This document shows positions 14,276 to 24,200 of a stretch of 64,000 bases of DNA, piece after piece. The notes below the pieces were generated by a model that searched no databases, was not told the origin of the DNA, and worked only from the letters and a program-made list of their open reading frames with translations. Numbering within the stretch: position 1 is the stretch's first letter; each line of letters opens with the position of its first letter. Both the position numbers and the translations under genes were made by a program. Origin of the DNA: Bacillota bacterium (GTDB lineage: Bacteria; Bacillota; Clostridia; Lachnospirales; Bianqueaceae); contig JAFRZE010000058.1 in assembly GCA_017442735.1 (NCBI GenBank), positions 1 to 64,000 on the forward strand, given 5' to 3'.

Positions 14276-16670
14276 ACAAACCATTTTCTTTGACGGCGCC
14301 ATGGGAACCCAGCTGATGGAACAGGGACTGAAGCTGGGCGATATTCCAGAGACCTGGAATATCCTTTATCCGGAAAAGATTCTAAAAGTTCATGAAGGCT
14401 ATCTGGCAGCCGGCGCGCATGTCATCCAGGCGAATACGTTCGGGGTGAACCGGTATAAGCTGGAAGGCACGCCCTATACCGTCAGCGACCTGGTGAATGC
14501 TGCTTTTGACCTGACGGATCAGGCACTCAGAAATGTTCCGACTGATCTGGGAAGAGGCTTTGCCGCACTGGATATCGGGTCGATCGGGAAACTGTTCAAG
14601 CCGCTCGGAGATTTGACTTTTGAGGATGCCTACGAGACCTTTAAGGAGATCGTACTGGCCGGCAAAGACAGAGCCGATCTGATCCTGATCGAGACCATGA
14701 GCGATCCTTATGAAATGAAAGCGGCGGCGCTGGCTGCGAAACAAAACAGTGAACTGCCTGTCGTCGTAACCATGACAGTAGGAGCCGATGGCCGTCTGTT
14801 CAGCGGCGGTAAACCGGAATGTGCGATCGCCATGCTGGAAGGTCTGCAGGTAGATGTTGTGGGAATGAACTGCAGTCTGGGACCGGAGGAAATGATCGGG
14901 ATCCTGCCGGAGTTTCTGGAAAACTGCAGCCTGCCGGTACTGATCAGTCCGAATGCCGGTCTTCCGACGATCGTGAACGGTCAGGCCGTCTACGGGATCG
15001 GCCCTCATCGTTTTGCACTGCTGCAGAATCAAATGATGGAAATGGGCGTGCAGGCTCTCGGCGGATGCTGTGGTACCACACCGTCCCATATCCGCGAAAT
15101 GGTGCGAATATGCAGTCTGACAAAGAGACTTCCTGTGACGGAAAAGGCGAAGACCGTCGTGAGTTCTCCCTCCAGAACGGTCATCCTGCGCGATGTGCCG
15201 AGAATCATCGGAGAACGGCTGAATCCTACCGGAAAGAAAAAGCTGAAAACTGCACTGAAAGAGAAGAACTTTTCTTATCTGCAGCAGGAAGCCCTGAAAC
15301 AGGAAAAGCAGGGCGCCGATATTCTGGATGTGAATGTCGGCCTTCCCGGAATCGATGAAGCCTGGACAATGAAAACAGCGGTTCAGAAGATCCAGCAGAT
15401 CACCCCGCTGCCGCTGCAGATCGATACATCCAGTCCGGAAGCGATGGAAGCTGCGCTCTGGATCTATAACGGCAAACCGCTGATCAATTCCGTCAGCGGC
15501 AAACAGGAGACCATGGATCAGATCTTCCCGCTGGTGAAGAAATACGGCGGTGTGGTCATCGGTCTGACACTGGATGAAGACGGCATCCCGGATACCGCTG
15601 AGGGAAGAGTGGATATCGCCCGGAAGATCATCTGTGAGGCGGCAAAATACGGAATCAAAAAGAAAGATATTCTGATCGATACGCTGACCCTGACCATCAG
15701 TACCGGTCAGGAACAGGCAGCGATCACGCTGGATGCATTAAGCCGGGTAAGAGACGAGCTGGGCGTGGGAACGGTCCTCGGCGTATCGAATGTATCCTTC
15801 GGTCTTCCCAACCGGGAATGGATCAACAGTGCTTTCTATACGCTGGCCCTTGAGCATGGCTTATCTGCCGGCATCATCAATCCGGGCAGTGATCTGATGA
15901 GACGGTCGTACGATCTGTTCTGCGCCTTAAAAGGATACGATCCCAAACTTGAGAATTATCTTGATCGTTACAGTGAAGAGATCAAACCGGATCAGGCCGT
16001 ATCCGTGGTGAAAAGCAGCGGACAGAAAAGCTCCCTTGCGGAAGGACTCGGCACGATCGGTGAAATGATCCTGCTGGGCGTGGAGGAGAGCGCGGCGGAA
16101 GAGACGAAGAAGGCACTGAAAGACAGGGAAGCGCTCCGGATCATCGATGAAGAGCTGATCCCGGCTCTTTCGCGGGCGGGAGAGGCTTTTGAAAAGGGAA
16201 CCTTCTTCCTGCCTCAACTGCTCATGAGCGCCGCGGCGGCACAGGCCGCGTTCAAAGTGATCCGTGAACAGATGAAAAGCGGCGAGACCAGGATCCGGGG
16301 CCGGGTGATCCTGGCGACGGTCCAGGGAGATATTCACGATATCGGTAAGAATATCGTGAAAGTACTCCTGGAGAACTATGGATTCGAAGTACTGGATCTG
16401 GGAAAAGATGTTGCGCCGGAAACAGTACTGGAAGCGGCCCGCAGGGAAAACATACGTCTGGTCGGTCTTTCCGCGCTCATGACAACGACCATCGCCAACA
16501 TGAAAACGACAGTGGAACTTCTGAACAGAGAACTTCCAAACGTCAAGGTGATGGTGGGAGGCGCGGCGCTGACCGAGGAATACGCGCGGCAGATGAACGC
16601 GGATTTCTATTCCAAAGACGCGATGGGCGCCGTGCATTACGCGGAGGAGTTCTTCGCTGAAAAAGCTTGA
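14250..16670 (+). CDS. metH: Cobalamin-dependent methionine synthase, short form
   Basis: ATG 14250 is chosen for the family-typical start MKFLEALSKQTIFFDGAMGT and a GGAG ten bases upstream. The 806-residue enzyme transfers the methyl group from methyl-THF to homocysteine via cobalamin. Domains in order: homocysteine-binding barrel (about 1-290, zinc Cys pair in GGCCGTTPSHIREM), pterin-binding barrel (about 317-580, PRIIGERLNPTGKK), B12 cap (about 610-685) and B12-binding Rossmann (about 690-806, motif GDIHDIGKN with axial His). The C-terminal SAM-dependent reactivation domain of the long form is absent, as in several Clostridia where it is encoded elsewhere. Confidence 0.95.
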   Translation: MKFLEALSKQTIFFDGAMGTQLMEQGLKLGDIPETWNILYPEKILKVHEGYLAAGAHVIQANTFGVNRYKLEGTPYTVSDLVNAAFDLTDQALRNVPTDLGRGFAALDIGSIGKLFKPLGDLTFEDAYETFKEIVLAGKDRADLILIETMSDPYEMKAAALAAKQNSELPVVVTMTVGADGRLFSGGKPECAIAMLEGLQVDVVGMNCSLGPEEMIGILPEFLENCSLPVLISPNAGLPTIVNGQAVYGIGPHRFALLQNQMMEMGVQALGGCCGTTPSHIREMVRICSLTKRLPVTEKAKTVVSSPSRTVILRDVPRIIGERLNPTGKKKLKTALKEKNFSYLQQEALKQEKQGADILDVNVGLPGIDEAWTMKTAVQKIQQITPLPLQIDTSSPEAMEAALWIYNGKPLINSVSGKQETMDQIFPLVKKYGGVVIGLTLDEDGIPDTAEGRVDIARKIICEAAKYGIKKKDILIDTLTLTISTGQEQAAITLDALSRVRDELGVGTVLGVSNVSFGLPNREWINSAFYTLALEHGLSAGIINPGSDLMRRSYDLFCALKGYDPKLENYLDRYSEEIKPDQAVSVVKSSGQKSSLAEGLGTIGEMILLGVEESAAEETKKALKDREALRIIDEELIPALSRAGEAFEKGTFFLPQLLMSAAAAQAAFKVIREQMKSGETRIRGRVILATVQGDIHDIGKNIVKVLLENYGFEVLDLGKDVAPETVLEAARRENIRLVGLSALMTTTIANMKTTVELLNRELPNVKVMVGGAALTEEYARQMNADFYSKDAMGAVHYAEEFFAEKA

Positions 16671-16695
16671 ATTTGAAGCCTTTTTCTGGTATAAT
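16667..16695 (+). promoter_or_regulatory. Extended -10 promoter of leuS overlapping the metH stop
   Basis: TTGAAT (16667-16672) overlaps the metH stop codon. It is 17 bases from TGGTATAAT, giving consensus TATAAT (16690-16695) with an extended TG. The resulting leader is only about 35 bases, too short for a T-box. Confidence 0.8.
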
Positions 16696-16737
16696 TAAAG
16701 CTTGTAATTTATATTCCTGTTAAGAGGAGACAGACCC

Positions 16738-19146
16738 TTGAAAGCTTACAATCATATCACCCTTGAAAAGAAATGGCAGAAGATCTGGGACGATGAAAAA
16801 GCGTTCCATGTAGAGATCGACCATTCGAAACCCAAGTTCTACGCGCTGATCGAATTCCCTTATCCGTCCGGACAGGGACTGCACGTGGGACATCCCAGAC
16901 CCTATACGGCCATGGATATCATTGCCAGAAAGCGCCGGATGCAGGGCTATAACGTGCTGTTCCCCATGGGTTGGGACGCGTTCGGTCTTCCCACGGAAAA
17001 CTATGCCATCAAGAACAAGATCCATCCGGCAGAGGTCACGAAAAACAACGTAGCCAGATTCAAATCCCAGCTGAAGATGCTCGGATTCTCCTTTGACTGG
17101 GACCGTGAAGTCAACACGACGGATCCTGCCTACTATCGCTGGACGCAGTGGATCTTCCTTCAGCTTTTCAAGAAGGGACTTGCCTATAAAAAAGAGATCG
17201 CCGTCAATTGGTGCCCGTCCTGTAAAGTCGGCCTTGCCAATGAAGAGGTCGTGGACGGATGCTGTGAGCGCTGCGGGACTCCGGTGGAACATCGGATGAA
17301 AACGCAGTGGATGCTGAAGATCACCGAATACGCGCAGAAACTGATCGATGGCCTTCAGGATCTTGACTTTATTGAAAGAGTCAAGACCCAGCAGATCAAC
17401 TGGATCGGCCGGTCGGAAGGCGCCGAAGTGGACTTCAAGGCAGCCGGCAGGACGCTCACCGTTTATACCACCCGTCCGGATACGCTTTTTGGCGCGACCT
17501 ACATGGTCATGTCTCCGGAGCATCCCTATATCGACGAGTGGAAAGAACAGATCGAAAATATCGATGAGATCGAAGCCTACCGTTCCTATGCCAGAAGCAA
17601 ATCCGATTTCGAGCGGACAGAGCTGGCAAAGGAAAAGACCGGTGTATGTATCAAAGGGATTCGTGCCATCAATCCGGTCAACGGTAAGGAGATCCCCATC
17701 TGGATCTCCGACTATGTCCTGATGAGCTACGGAACCGGCGCGATCATGGCGGTTCCGGCACATGATACCCGTGACTATGAATTCGCGAAGAAGTTTGATC
17801 TTCCGATCATCGAAGTCGTTGCCGGCGGCGATATCGAGAAAGAAGCCTTTACGGATATCGAGACGGGTACCATGGTGAATTCCGGCTTCCTTAACGGGAT
17901 GTCTGTCGCCGAAGCCAAGAAAGCCATCGTGGAATGGCTGAGCGAGCAGGGGATCGGACATAAAAAAGTCAACTATAAGCTTCGCGACTGGGTCTTTTCC
18001 AGACAGCGTTACTGGGGAGAACCGATCCCGGTCGTATACTGTGAGCACTGCGGCGGATATGTGGCGCTTCCCGAGGATCAGCTTCCGCTGCTTCTTCCCG
18101 AAGTGGAAAGCTACGAGCCCGGTCCGAACGGAGAATCCCCGCTGGCAAGCATGACAGAATGGGTGAAGACCACCTGTCCTGTGTGCGGTGGCCCGGCGAC
18201 ACGTGAAACGGATACCATGCCTCAGTGGGCCGGATCTTCCTGGTATTTCCTCCGGTATATGGATCCGCACAACGATCAGGCACTTGCCAGCAAAGAGGCG
18301 CTTAGTTACTGGTCACCGGTCGACTGGTATAACGGCGGTATGGAGCATACGACGCTTCATCTGCTTTACAGTCGTTTCTGGCACAAATTCCTCTATGACC
18401 AGGGGATCGTGCCTACACCGGAACCGTATCAGAAGAGGACCAGCCATGGCATGATCCTGGGTGAGGACGGTCAGAAGATGTCCAAATCCAGAGGCAATGT
18501 CGTCAATCCGGATGAAGTCGTCGCCGATTACGGCGCCGATACCATGCGTCTTTACGAGATGTTTATCGGCGATTTCGCTTCCACGGCTCCATGGTCCACG
18601 ACCGGCGTCAAGGGATGCCGTCGTTTTGTGGAGCGTGTCTGGAAACTGCAGGATATGGTGACGGAGGAAGAAGGATTCAGCGCGGATCTGGAATCCTCGA
18701 TGCACCGTACGATCAAGAAGGTCACGCTCGATTTCGAAGCGATGAAGTTCAATACAGGCATCGCCGCCCTGATGGCCCTCCTGAATGAATTCTACGCCAA
18801 AGGCAGTGTGACCAGAGGAGAGATGAAAGTCTTCCTCCAGCTGATCAATCCCGCCGCGCCGCATTTCACGGAAGAAATGTGGGAAATGCTTGGCTTTGAA
18901 GGCAGGATCTATCAGAGCGAATGGCCTTCCTACGATGAAGCCAAGACCATCAGCGATATGGTGGAGATCGCCGTCCAGATCATGGGCAAACCCAGAGCGA
19001 TCATTCGCATCGGACGGACCGCTTCCCAGGAAGAAGCACTCAGTGTAGCCAAGGCAGAGCCAAAGATCCGGCAGTTGCTGGAAGGAAAGACCATCGTAAA
19101 AGAGATCTACGTTCCGGGCAGGATCGTGAATATTGTAGCCAAATAA
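16738..19146 (+). CDS. leuS: Leucyl-tRNA synthetase
   Basis: Translation starts at TTG 16738, seven bases after AAGAGGAGA. The 802-residue enzyme charges tRNA-Leu. It shows the HIGH-type motif HVGH (49-52), the zinc-like cysteine knuckles [14 protein letters not shown] and CCERC, the CP1 editing domain with [14 protein letters not shown] and [25 protein letters not shown], the KMSKS loop ([10 protein letters not shown]) and an anticodon-binding C-terminus. The length is normal. No T-box precedes it, so regulation by tRNA-Leu charging is not apparent. The Asp23-like gene follows after ten bases. Confidence 0.97.
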   Translation: MKAYNHITLEKKWQKIWDDEKAFHVEIDHSKPKFYALIEFPYPSGQGLHVGHPRPYTAMDIIARKRRMQGYNVLFPMGWDAFGLPTENYAIKNKIHPAEVTKNNVARFKSQLKMLGFSFDWDREVNTTDPAYYRWTQWIFLQLFKKGLAYKKEIAVNWCPSCKVGLANEEVVDGCCERCGTPVEHRMKTQWMLKITEYAQKLIDGLQDLDFIERVKTQQINWIGRSEGAEVDFKAAGRTLTVYTTRPDTLFGATYMVMSPEHPYIDEWKEQIENIDEIEAYRSYARSKSDFERTELAKEKTGVCIKGIRAINPVNGKEIPIWISDYVLMSYGTGAIMAVPAHDTRDYEFAKKFDLPIIEVVAGGDIEKEAFTDIETGTMVNSGFLNGMSVAEAKKAIVEWLSEQGIGHKKVNYKLRDWVFSRQRYWGEPIPVVYCEHCGGYVALPEDQLPLLLPEVESYEPGPNGESPLASMTEWVKTTCPVCGGPATRETDTMPQWAGSSWYFLRYMDPHNDQALASKEALSYWSPVDWYNGGMEHTTLHLLYSRFWHKFLYDQGIVPTPEPYQKRTSHGMILGEDGQKMSKSRGNVVNPDEVVADYGADTMRLYEMFIGDFASTAPWSTTGVKGCRRFVERVWKLQDMVTEEEGFSADLESSMHRTIKKVTLDFEAMKFNTGIAALMALLNEFYAKGSVTRGEMKVFLQLINPAAPHFTEEMWEMLGFEGRIYQSEWPSYDEAKTISDMVEIAVQIMGKPRAIIRIGRTASQEEALSVAKAEPKIRQLLEGKTIVKEIYVPGRIVNIVAK

Positions 19147-19156
19147 AGGAGTTATC

Positions 19157-19477
19157 ATGGAGAATCAGGACCAGATCAGAATTTCCAATGACGTGATCTT
19201 AACGATCGCGCAGCTGGCACTCGCCGATGAAATCGGAATGGAAAAAGCTTCCAAGAAGAGTCCGAAGAACAAAGGCATCAACATTGAAGTCGTCGATGAG
19301 AAGATCTATATCGATGTTGAACTGAATGTCTCTTACGGAACCAAGATCCCGGAACTTTCCGGCAGGATCCAGCAGAAGATACGATCCTCCGTTGAAAATA
19401 TGACCGGAATGGAAGTCGCGGAAGTCAATATCAATATTGCCAGCATGAACATTGAAAAAACAACGAAAGAAGCATAA
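19157..19477 (+). CDS. Asp23/Gls24 family envelope stress protein
   Basis: The 106-residue protein carries the Asp23 (DUF322) core: ISNDVILTIAQLALADEIG, then the alternating strand-helix segment VDEKIYIDVELNVSYGTKIPELSGRIQQKI and VNINIASM. It is short and lacks a membrane segment. Family members in Firmicutes associate with membrane anchors and respond to cell-envelope or alkaline stress. It follows leuS by ten bases with its own AAGGAG and ends in a terminator, so leuS-asp23 is a two-gene unit. The usual role in Clostridia is uncertain. Confidence 0.85.
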   Translation: MENQDQIRISNDVILTIAQLALADEIGMEKASKKSPKNKGINIEVVDEKIYIDVELNVSYGTKIPELSGRIQQKIRSSVENMTGMEVAEVNINIASMNIEKTTKEA

Positions 19478-19485
19478 GACAATTG

Positions 19486-19519
19486 AAAAGGCGTGATCAT
19501 GTTTGATTACGCCTTTTTT
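19486..19519 (+). terminator. Intrinsic terminator after the Asp23-like gene
   Basis: AAAAGGCGTGATC pairs with GATTACGCCTTTT (a G-T wobble inside), with a short ATGTTT loop and a T6 run. It separates leuS-asp23 from the nusB gene train. Confidence 0.85.
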
Positions 19520-19545
19520 CAGGTTTTTGCTGAAGGAGAGAACGA

Positions 19546-19962
19546 ATGACACGCAGTGAAGCACGGGAACACGCTTTTCGGATCCTTTACGAGATCCAGT
19601 TCCGCCCGGACGAGGACCAGACAGAGCTCGCGGAGATCTACATGGAAGTATTTCCGGATGAGGTCGCTCAGCCGGATGAAAGGGCTTTCATTCTGAAAGA
19701 AGTGCTCGGCACGATGGAACATGTGGAAGAACTGGATCAGAAGATCGAAGGGTCTCTTCATGGATGGAGCCTGAAACGACTTTCCAAGGTAGACCTGGCG
19801 ATCCTAAGGCTGGCTCTTTATGAGATCGAATACGCGGAAGATATTCCGGAAAAGGTCAGCATCAATGAGGCGGTAGAACTGGCGAAAAAATATTCGCAGG
19901 ACGCGGCCAGAGGCTTTATCAACGGAGTACTCGCGAATTTCGCGTCATCCGGGAAAGAATGA
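19546..19962 (+). CDS. nusB: Transcription antitermination factor NusB
   Basis: The 138-residue all-helical RNA-binding protein is of family length. It pairs with NusE (S10) on boxA RNA to prevent termination in rRNA operons. Typical features are the N-terminal MTRSEAREHAFRILYEIQF, LSKVDLAILRLALYEIEY and the C-terminal VSINEAVELAKKYSQ followed by FINGVL. It starts a gene train reaching to 35591 and overlaps xseA by four bases (ATGA). The gap upstream holds only a terminator and AAGGAGAG. Confidence 0.97.
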   Translation: MTRSEAREHAFRILYEIQFRPDEDQTELAEIYMEVFPDEVAQPDERAFILKEVLGTMEHVEELDQKIEGSLHGWSLKRLSKVDLAILRLALYEIEYAEDIPEKVSINEAVELAKKYSQDAARGFINGVLANFASSGKE

Positions 19963-21206
19963 TTCCCATGCAGAATCCTTTTCAGGATGTGAAAGTATAT
20001 CCTGTTTCGGTGATCAACCTTTACGTCAAGCGAAAACTGCAGCAGGACACATTTTTGTCGGATGTGTATGTTCGGGGCGAGATCTCGAACTTTAAGCGTC
20101 ATACGTCCGGGCATCTGTATCTGACGCTGAAGGATGAATCAGGCGCCATCTCGGCGGTCATGTTCGCGTCTGACGCCAGAAGCCTTCGGTTTTTCCCGGC
20201 GAACGGGGATCAGGTGGTCGCCAGGGGCAGTGTTTCGCTCTATGAGAAGACCGGACAGTACCAGTTCTACATCCGTACACTGGAAAAAGAAGGCAGCGGA
20301 GACCTGTTCCAGGCTTTTCTCCGGATGAAGGAAAAACTGGAACGAGAAGGGCTTTTTGACCCTGCGCGGAAAAAAGAGATCCCGGCGTTTCCGAGAAAGA
20401 TCGGGATCGTGACCTCACCCACCGGCGCTGCCGTCCGGGATATCTGTCAGATCGCGAAAAGAAGATATCCGGGTGTTCGGCTGCTGGTCTATCCGGCGCT
20501 GGTTCAGGGCAGTGGCGCGGCCTGTACTATTGTCCGAGGGATCCGGGTCCTTAGCAGGATCCCGGACGTAGATACCATCGTCGTTGCCCGCGGAGGCGGA
20601 TCTATTGAGGATCTGTGGCCGTTTAACGAGGAGATCGTCGCGAGGGCGATTGCCGCGTGTGAAACGCCTGTGATCAGCGGTGTCGGACATGAGACGGACT
20701 TTACGATCTCGGATTTCGCGGCAGATCTCAGGGCTCCGACGCCTTCGGCCGCCGCGGAACTGTCTGTTCCGGATGTGGCCGGACTGTTTGACAGACTGAA
20801 GGTCGGTGAGGGAAGAAGAGAACGCGCGGCCATGCGGAAGATCGCGCTTATGAGGTCCGGACTGGATCATCAGATCTCCCGGCTGAAATGGCTCTCACCC
20901 ATGGAAAAACTGAAGGATCATCGTCTGGAGACAGATCGGCTGATGGAAAAACAGCAGGTACTGATCCGTCAGAGGCTCACCGCCTGCAGCGCCAGGCTGG
21001 AGAAACTTTCTCAGGCCCTGCTTTTAGACTCTCCGATGCATCAGATGGAGAAGGGCTACGCCTTCGTCACGGACGCTTCCGGACGGGGGATCAGCCGCGT
21101 GGAAGGAAGAAACGTGGGAGATGAGGTGTTCGTCCGTCTGATGGACGGAACGCTCGGGGCTCGTATTGAAACAATCATGAAAGAGAAGGGCGAGTCGGAT
21201 GAATAA
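19959..21206 (+). CDS. xseA: Exodeoxyribonuclease VII large subunit
   Basis: The 415-residue protein is the catalytic subunit of ExoVII, which degrades single-stranded DNA. An N-terminal OB fold (about 15-115, VRGEISNFKRHTSGHLYLTL) is followed by the catalytic domain with the conserved RKEIPAFPRKIGIVTSPTGA, VARGGGSIEDLWPFNEE and SGVGHETDFT segments, then a long coiled coil. The start is ATG 19959 overlapping nusB (an ATG at 19968 is also possible). Its 3' end overlaps xseB by eight bases, keeping the two subunits in fixed order. Confidence 0.96.
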   Translation: MIPMQNPFQDVKVYPVSVINLYVKRKLQQDTFLSDVYVRGEISNFKRHTSGHLYLTLKDESGAISAVMFASDARSLRFFPANGDQVVARGSVSLYEKTGQYQFYIRTLEKEGSGDLFQAFLRMKEKLEREGLFDPARKKEIPAFPRKIGIVTSPTGAAVRDICQIAKRRYPGVRLLVYPALVQGSGAACTIVRGIRVLSRIPDVDTIVVARGGGSIEDLWPFNEEIVARAIAACETPVISGVGHETDFTISDFAADLRAPTPSAAAELSVPDVAGLFDRLKVGEGRRERAAMRKIALMRSGLDHQISRLKWLSPMEKLKDHRLETDRLMEKQQVLIRQRLTACSARLEKLSQALLLDSPMHQMEKGYAFVTDASGRGISRVEGRNVGDEVFVRLMDGTLGARIETIMKEKGESDE

Positions 21207-21420
21207 CGAAAAAGATACCGGCATCGAAGTGCTTATGGCCAGACTGGAGGAGATCACTTCCCAGATGGAAAAAGAATCTCTGCCGCTTGCCGATATGATG
21301 GCGCTGTATAAAGAAGGACGTACACTGGAGAAGAAGATACGAACGCTGCTTGATCTGACAGAAAAAGAGATCGAAATCCTCAGCGCGGACGAGGCTGAAG
21401 ACGGAGAAGAACAGCTATGA
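21199..21420 (+). CDS. xseB: Exodeoxyribonuclease VII small subunit
   Basis: The 73-residue acidic helical hairpin protein carries the family pattern FE-type LEEITSQMEKESLPLADMMA and LYKEGRTLEKKI. Multiple XseB copies bind the coiled coil of XseA. It overlaps both xseA (eight bases) and ispA (ATGA), so its stoichiometry probably depends on translational coupling. Confidence 0.95.
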   Translation: MNNEKDTGIEVLMARLEEITSQMEKESLPLADMMALYKEGRTLEKKIRTLLDLTEKEIEILSADEAEDGEEQL

Positions 21421-22313
21421 GCGAAAAGATGACAGACAGAGTAATCAGAGAAGCGCTGGAAAAAGAATTGTTTCTTCGGATCCACAAAGGAGAAGGCGCG
21501 GACCGGACGCTGTGGGAAGCGATGGAGTATTCCCTGATGGCCGGCGGAAAACGGGTAAGGCCGATGCTGCTCATCTACACAGGCCTGAGCCTGGGAGCGC
21601 CGATGGAGCTTCTGATGCCCTTTGCCTGCAGCCTGGAGATGATCCATACATCCTCGCTGATCCATGATGATCTGCCGGCAATGGACAATGACGACTATCG
21701 CCGCGGACGTCTGACCAATCATAAAGTCTATGGGGAAGCGGCGGCGATCCTGGCCGGTGACGGGCTGCTTAATCTGGCGTATGAGACCATGGCAGATAAT
21801 GCCGCGAAAGCAGATCCTGCCGTGCAGGGAAACGCGGTTCGTGCGATGGCATATATTGCCGCCTGTGCCGGCAGTAAAGGCATGATGGCCGGACAGATCG
21901 CGGATCTGGAAAGTGAAGACAAACAGATCTCCGCGGAAGAACTGACCTATATCGAGTTCAATAAAACGAGCCGGCTCCTGATGGCCGCCATGAAGGGCGG
22001 TGCTCTGCTGGCCGGCGCGGATGATGAGATGACAGAAAGACTGGAGAAGGCTGCCGGTAAAGTGGGTCTCGCTTTTCAGATCCAGGATGATGTGCTGGAT
22101 GTGGAAGGATCGTTTGAAAAGCTCGGCAAGCCTTTGGGAAGTGACGAGAAAAGTCAGAAATCGACCTTTGTTTCACTGTATGGGATCAGTGAGGCAAAAG
22201 CACGGGTGAAAGAACTGAGTGAAGAGGCTATGCAGCTGCTTCAGGATCTGCCGGAAGAAGAAGGAGAATATGTCCGGAAGATGATTCGTCAGCTGCAAAG
22301 TCGCGATCATTGA
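21417..22313 (+). CDS. ispA: Polyprenyl (farnesyl/geranyl) diphosphate synthase
   Basis: The 298-residue trans-prenyltransferase condenses isopentenyl diphosphate with allylic diphosphates. The first aspartate-rich motif is HDDLPAMDNDDYRRGR and the second QDDVLDVEG, with GGKRVRPML near the N-terminus (IPP binding). The DDxxxxD spacing of the first motif is that of bacterial farnesyl diphosphate synthases. Placement between xseB and dxs is classic in Bacillota, linking isoprenoid chain building with the DXP pathway. The start overlaps xseB. Confidence 0.95.
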   Translation: MSEKMTDRVIREALEKELFLRIHKGEGADRTLWEAMEYSLMAGGKRVRPMLLIYTGLSLGAPMELLMPFACSLEMIHTSSLIHDDLPAMDNDDYRRGRLTNHKVYGEAAAILAGDGLLNLAYETMADNAAKADPAVQGNAVRAMAYIAACAGSKGMMAGQIADLESEDKQISAEELTYIEFNKTSRLLMAAMKGGALLAGADDEMTERLEKAAGKVGLAFQIQDDVLDVEGSFEKLGKPLGSDEKSQKSTFVSLYGISEAKARVKELSEEAMQLLQDLPEEEGEYVRKMIRQLQSRDH

Positions 22314-22331
22314 TGAAAGGAGGTGTCCCTG

Positions 22332-24200
22332 TTGGATATTCTATCAAGAATCCACGGACCGGAAGATCTGAAAGACCTTTCCATCACGGAAATGGATGAG
22401 CTTTCGGAAGAGATCCGGCGCTTTCTGGTACAGCATGTGTCCCGTACAGGAGGACACCTGGCATCCAATCTCGGAGTCGTGGAACTGACGCTCGCGATCC
22501 ATCGGGTATTCGATCTGCCGAAGGACCAGCTGGTGTTCGACGTCGGCCATCAATCCTATGTACACAAGATCCTGACGGGTCGAAAGGATGCGTTTGATCA
22601 GCTGCGGCAGAAAGACGGCATCAGCGGTTTCCCGAAAAGCAGGGAAAGCGAATATGACGCTTTTGATACCGGACACGCTTCCACATCGATCTCTGCCGCC
22701 TACGGACTGGCAAAAGCCAGAGACCTTTCCGGAAAGGACTATGAAGTCGTCGCGCTGATCGGCGACGGTTCCATGACAGGCGGCCTGGCATATGAGGCGA
22801 TGAACAATGCCGGAAGAGACAAGACAAAGCTGATCGTTATCCTCAATGATAACGAGATGGCGATCGGAAAGAATGTCGGGTCTTTATCCCAGCATCTGAG
22901 CCGGCTGAGGACCAAGCAGGGGTATCTCAGAAGCAAGAAACTGGTCAAGGAGAGCGTCGCGCGCCATCCGGGACTGAAGCCGCTCTATAACGCGGCGGAT
23001 AAGGTCAAGAACCGGATCAAATACATGGTGGTCAAAGGGATCCTTTTCGAAGAGATGGGATTTACTTATCTCGGCCCGGTGGACGGACACGACATCAAAG
23101 CGCTGATCGAAGTCCTGAATGAAGCAAAAATGTTAAAAGAACCGGTGATCGTACATGCGGTCACGACCAAAGGAAAAGGATACGCGCCGGCACAGATGAG
23201 TCCCGTGGAATACCATGGGATCAGCTGTTCTGCCAGCGATGATATCACCTGGGCAAAGGCTTTCGGAGAAGCGCTTTGTGCGCTCGCGAAGGAGGATCCG
23301 CGGATCGTGGCGGTAACAGCTGCCATGGCGGACGGAGTCGGTCTCAGTGATACGTCGATCCCGGAAAAGAGGATCTTCGATGTAGGGATCGCGGAAGAAC
23401 ACGCGGTCACCTTCGCCGCCGGTCTCGCCAAGGGCGGCATGAAGCCTTGTGTCGCGATCTATTCGACCTTCCTTCAGCGCGCTTATGATCAGATCGTGCA
23501 TGATGTCTGTCTGACGGGACTAAACGTGGTTTTTGCGATCGACCACAGCGGACTGGTAGGAGAAGACGGTGAAACCCACCAGGGAACGATGGATACAGCC
23601 TTTCTTTCCCATATTCCGGGCATGACCCTGATGGCGCCATGCGACCGCACGATGCTGGAAAAAATGCTGCCGTTCGCTTTTGATCTGAACGCGCCGGCCG
23701 CGATCAGGTATCCGAAGGGGACCTGTCAAAGGCTGGATCCTTCGCTGACGGAAGAAGCCCCGGTTCTCGGGAAAAGCGTGATCGTCCGGGAGAGTCAGAA
23801 TAAGACGGGTATCCCGGTGACGATCCTTTCGGTAGGCGATCGACTGATGAGCGCCTTGCAGGCCGCTTCCCGGATGGAAGAAGACGGCGCGTCGGTACGG
23901 GTGATCGATGTAAGGTTTATCGCACCCATGGATAAGGAGACGATCCGTCCGCTTCTTCAGAGTGAAGAGTTGATCATAACGGTGGAAGAACAGATCTATT
24001 CGGGATCTTTCAGTATGCAGGTCCGTTCGTTTGCTTCGGAAGAGGCGGCGAGGGCACAGATCACGGCACTGACACTGCCGGACGCCTTTATCCCGCAGGA
24101 CAGCCGGAAGAACGGGCTTCATGAGTTTTCACTGGATGAAGAAGGAATACGAAGCGCATGGAAGAGATACAAGGAAAGCAGGGCGGAGAAGAAAGAATAA
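22332..24200 (+). CDS. dxs: 1-deoxy-D-xylulose-5-phosphate synthase
   Basis: TTG 22332 is preferred: AGGAGG (22318-22323) lies eight bases upstream, whereas the in-frame GTG at 22323 is inside the ribosome site. The 622-residue TDP enzyme condenses pyruvate and glyceraldehyde 3-phosphate, the first step of the MEP isoprenoid pathway. Features: [17 protein letters not shown], the TDP-binding [18 protein letters not shown] and NDNEMAI, and the pyrimidine domain [17 protein letters not shown]. It ends inside the start of tlyA (43-base overlap). Confidence 0.96.
   Translation: MDILSRIHGPEDLKDLSITEMDELSEEIRRFLVQHVSRTGGHLASNLGVVELTLAIHRVFDLPKDQLVFDVGHQSYVHKILTGRKDAFDQLRQKDGISGFPKSRESEYDAFDTGHASTSISAAYGLAKARDLSGKDYEVVALIGDGSMTGGLAYEAMNNAGRDKTKLIVILNDNEMAIGKNVGSLSQHLSRLRTKQGYLRSKKLVKESVARHPGLKPLYNAADKVKNRIKYMVVKGILFEEMGFTYLGPVDGHDIKALIEVLNEAKMLKEPVIVHAVTTKGKGYAPAQMSPVEYHGISCSASDDITWAKAFGEALCALAKEDPRIVAVTAAMADGVGLSDTSIPEKRIFDVGIAEEHAVTFAAGLAKGGMKPCVAIYSTFLQRAYDQIVHDVCLTGLNVVFAIDHSGLVGEDGETHQGTMDTAFLSHIPGMTLMAPCDRTMLEKMLPFAFDLNAPAAIRYPKGTCQRLDPSLTEEAPVLGKSVIVRESQNKTGIPVTILSVGDRLMSALQAASRMEEDGASVRVIDVRFIAPMDKETIRPLLQSEELIITVEEQIYSGSFSMQVRSFASEEAARAQITALTLPDAFIPQDSRKNGLHEFSLDEEGIRSAWKRYKESRAEKKE

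Noticed and set aside
16720-18270. 516-codon open frame antisense to leuS (similar cases over metY, metH, glyS and mnmA)
   Set aside because: These frames are shadows of GC-biased coding sequence, without ribosome sites or recognisable domains, on the strand opposite certain genes.
22323-22331. GTG 22323 as the dxs start
   Set aside because: The codon lies within the AGGAGGTG ribosome site; TTG 22332 is correctly spaced.
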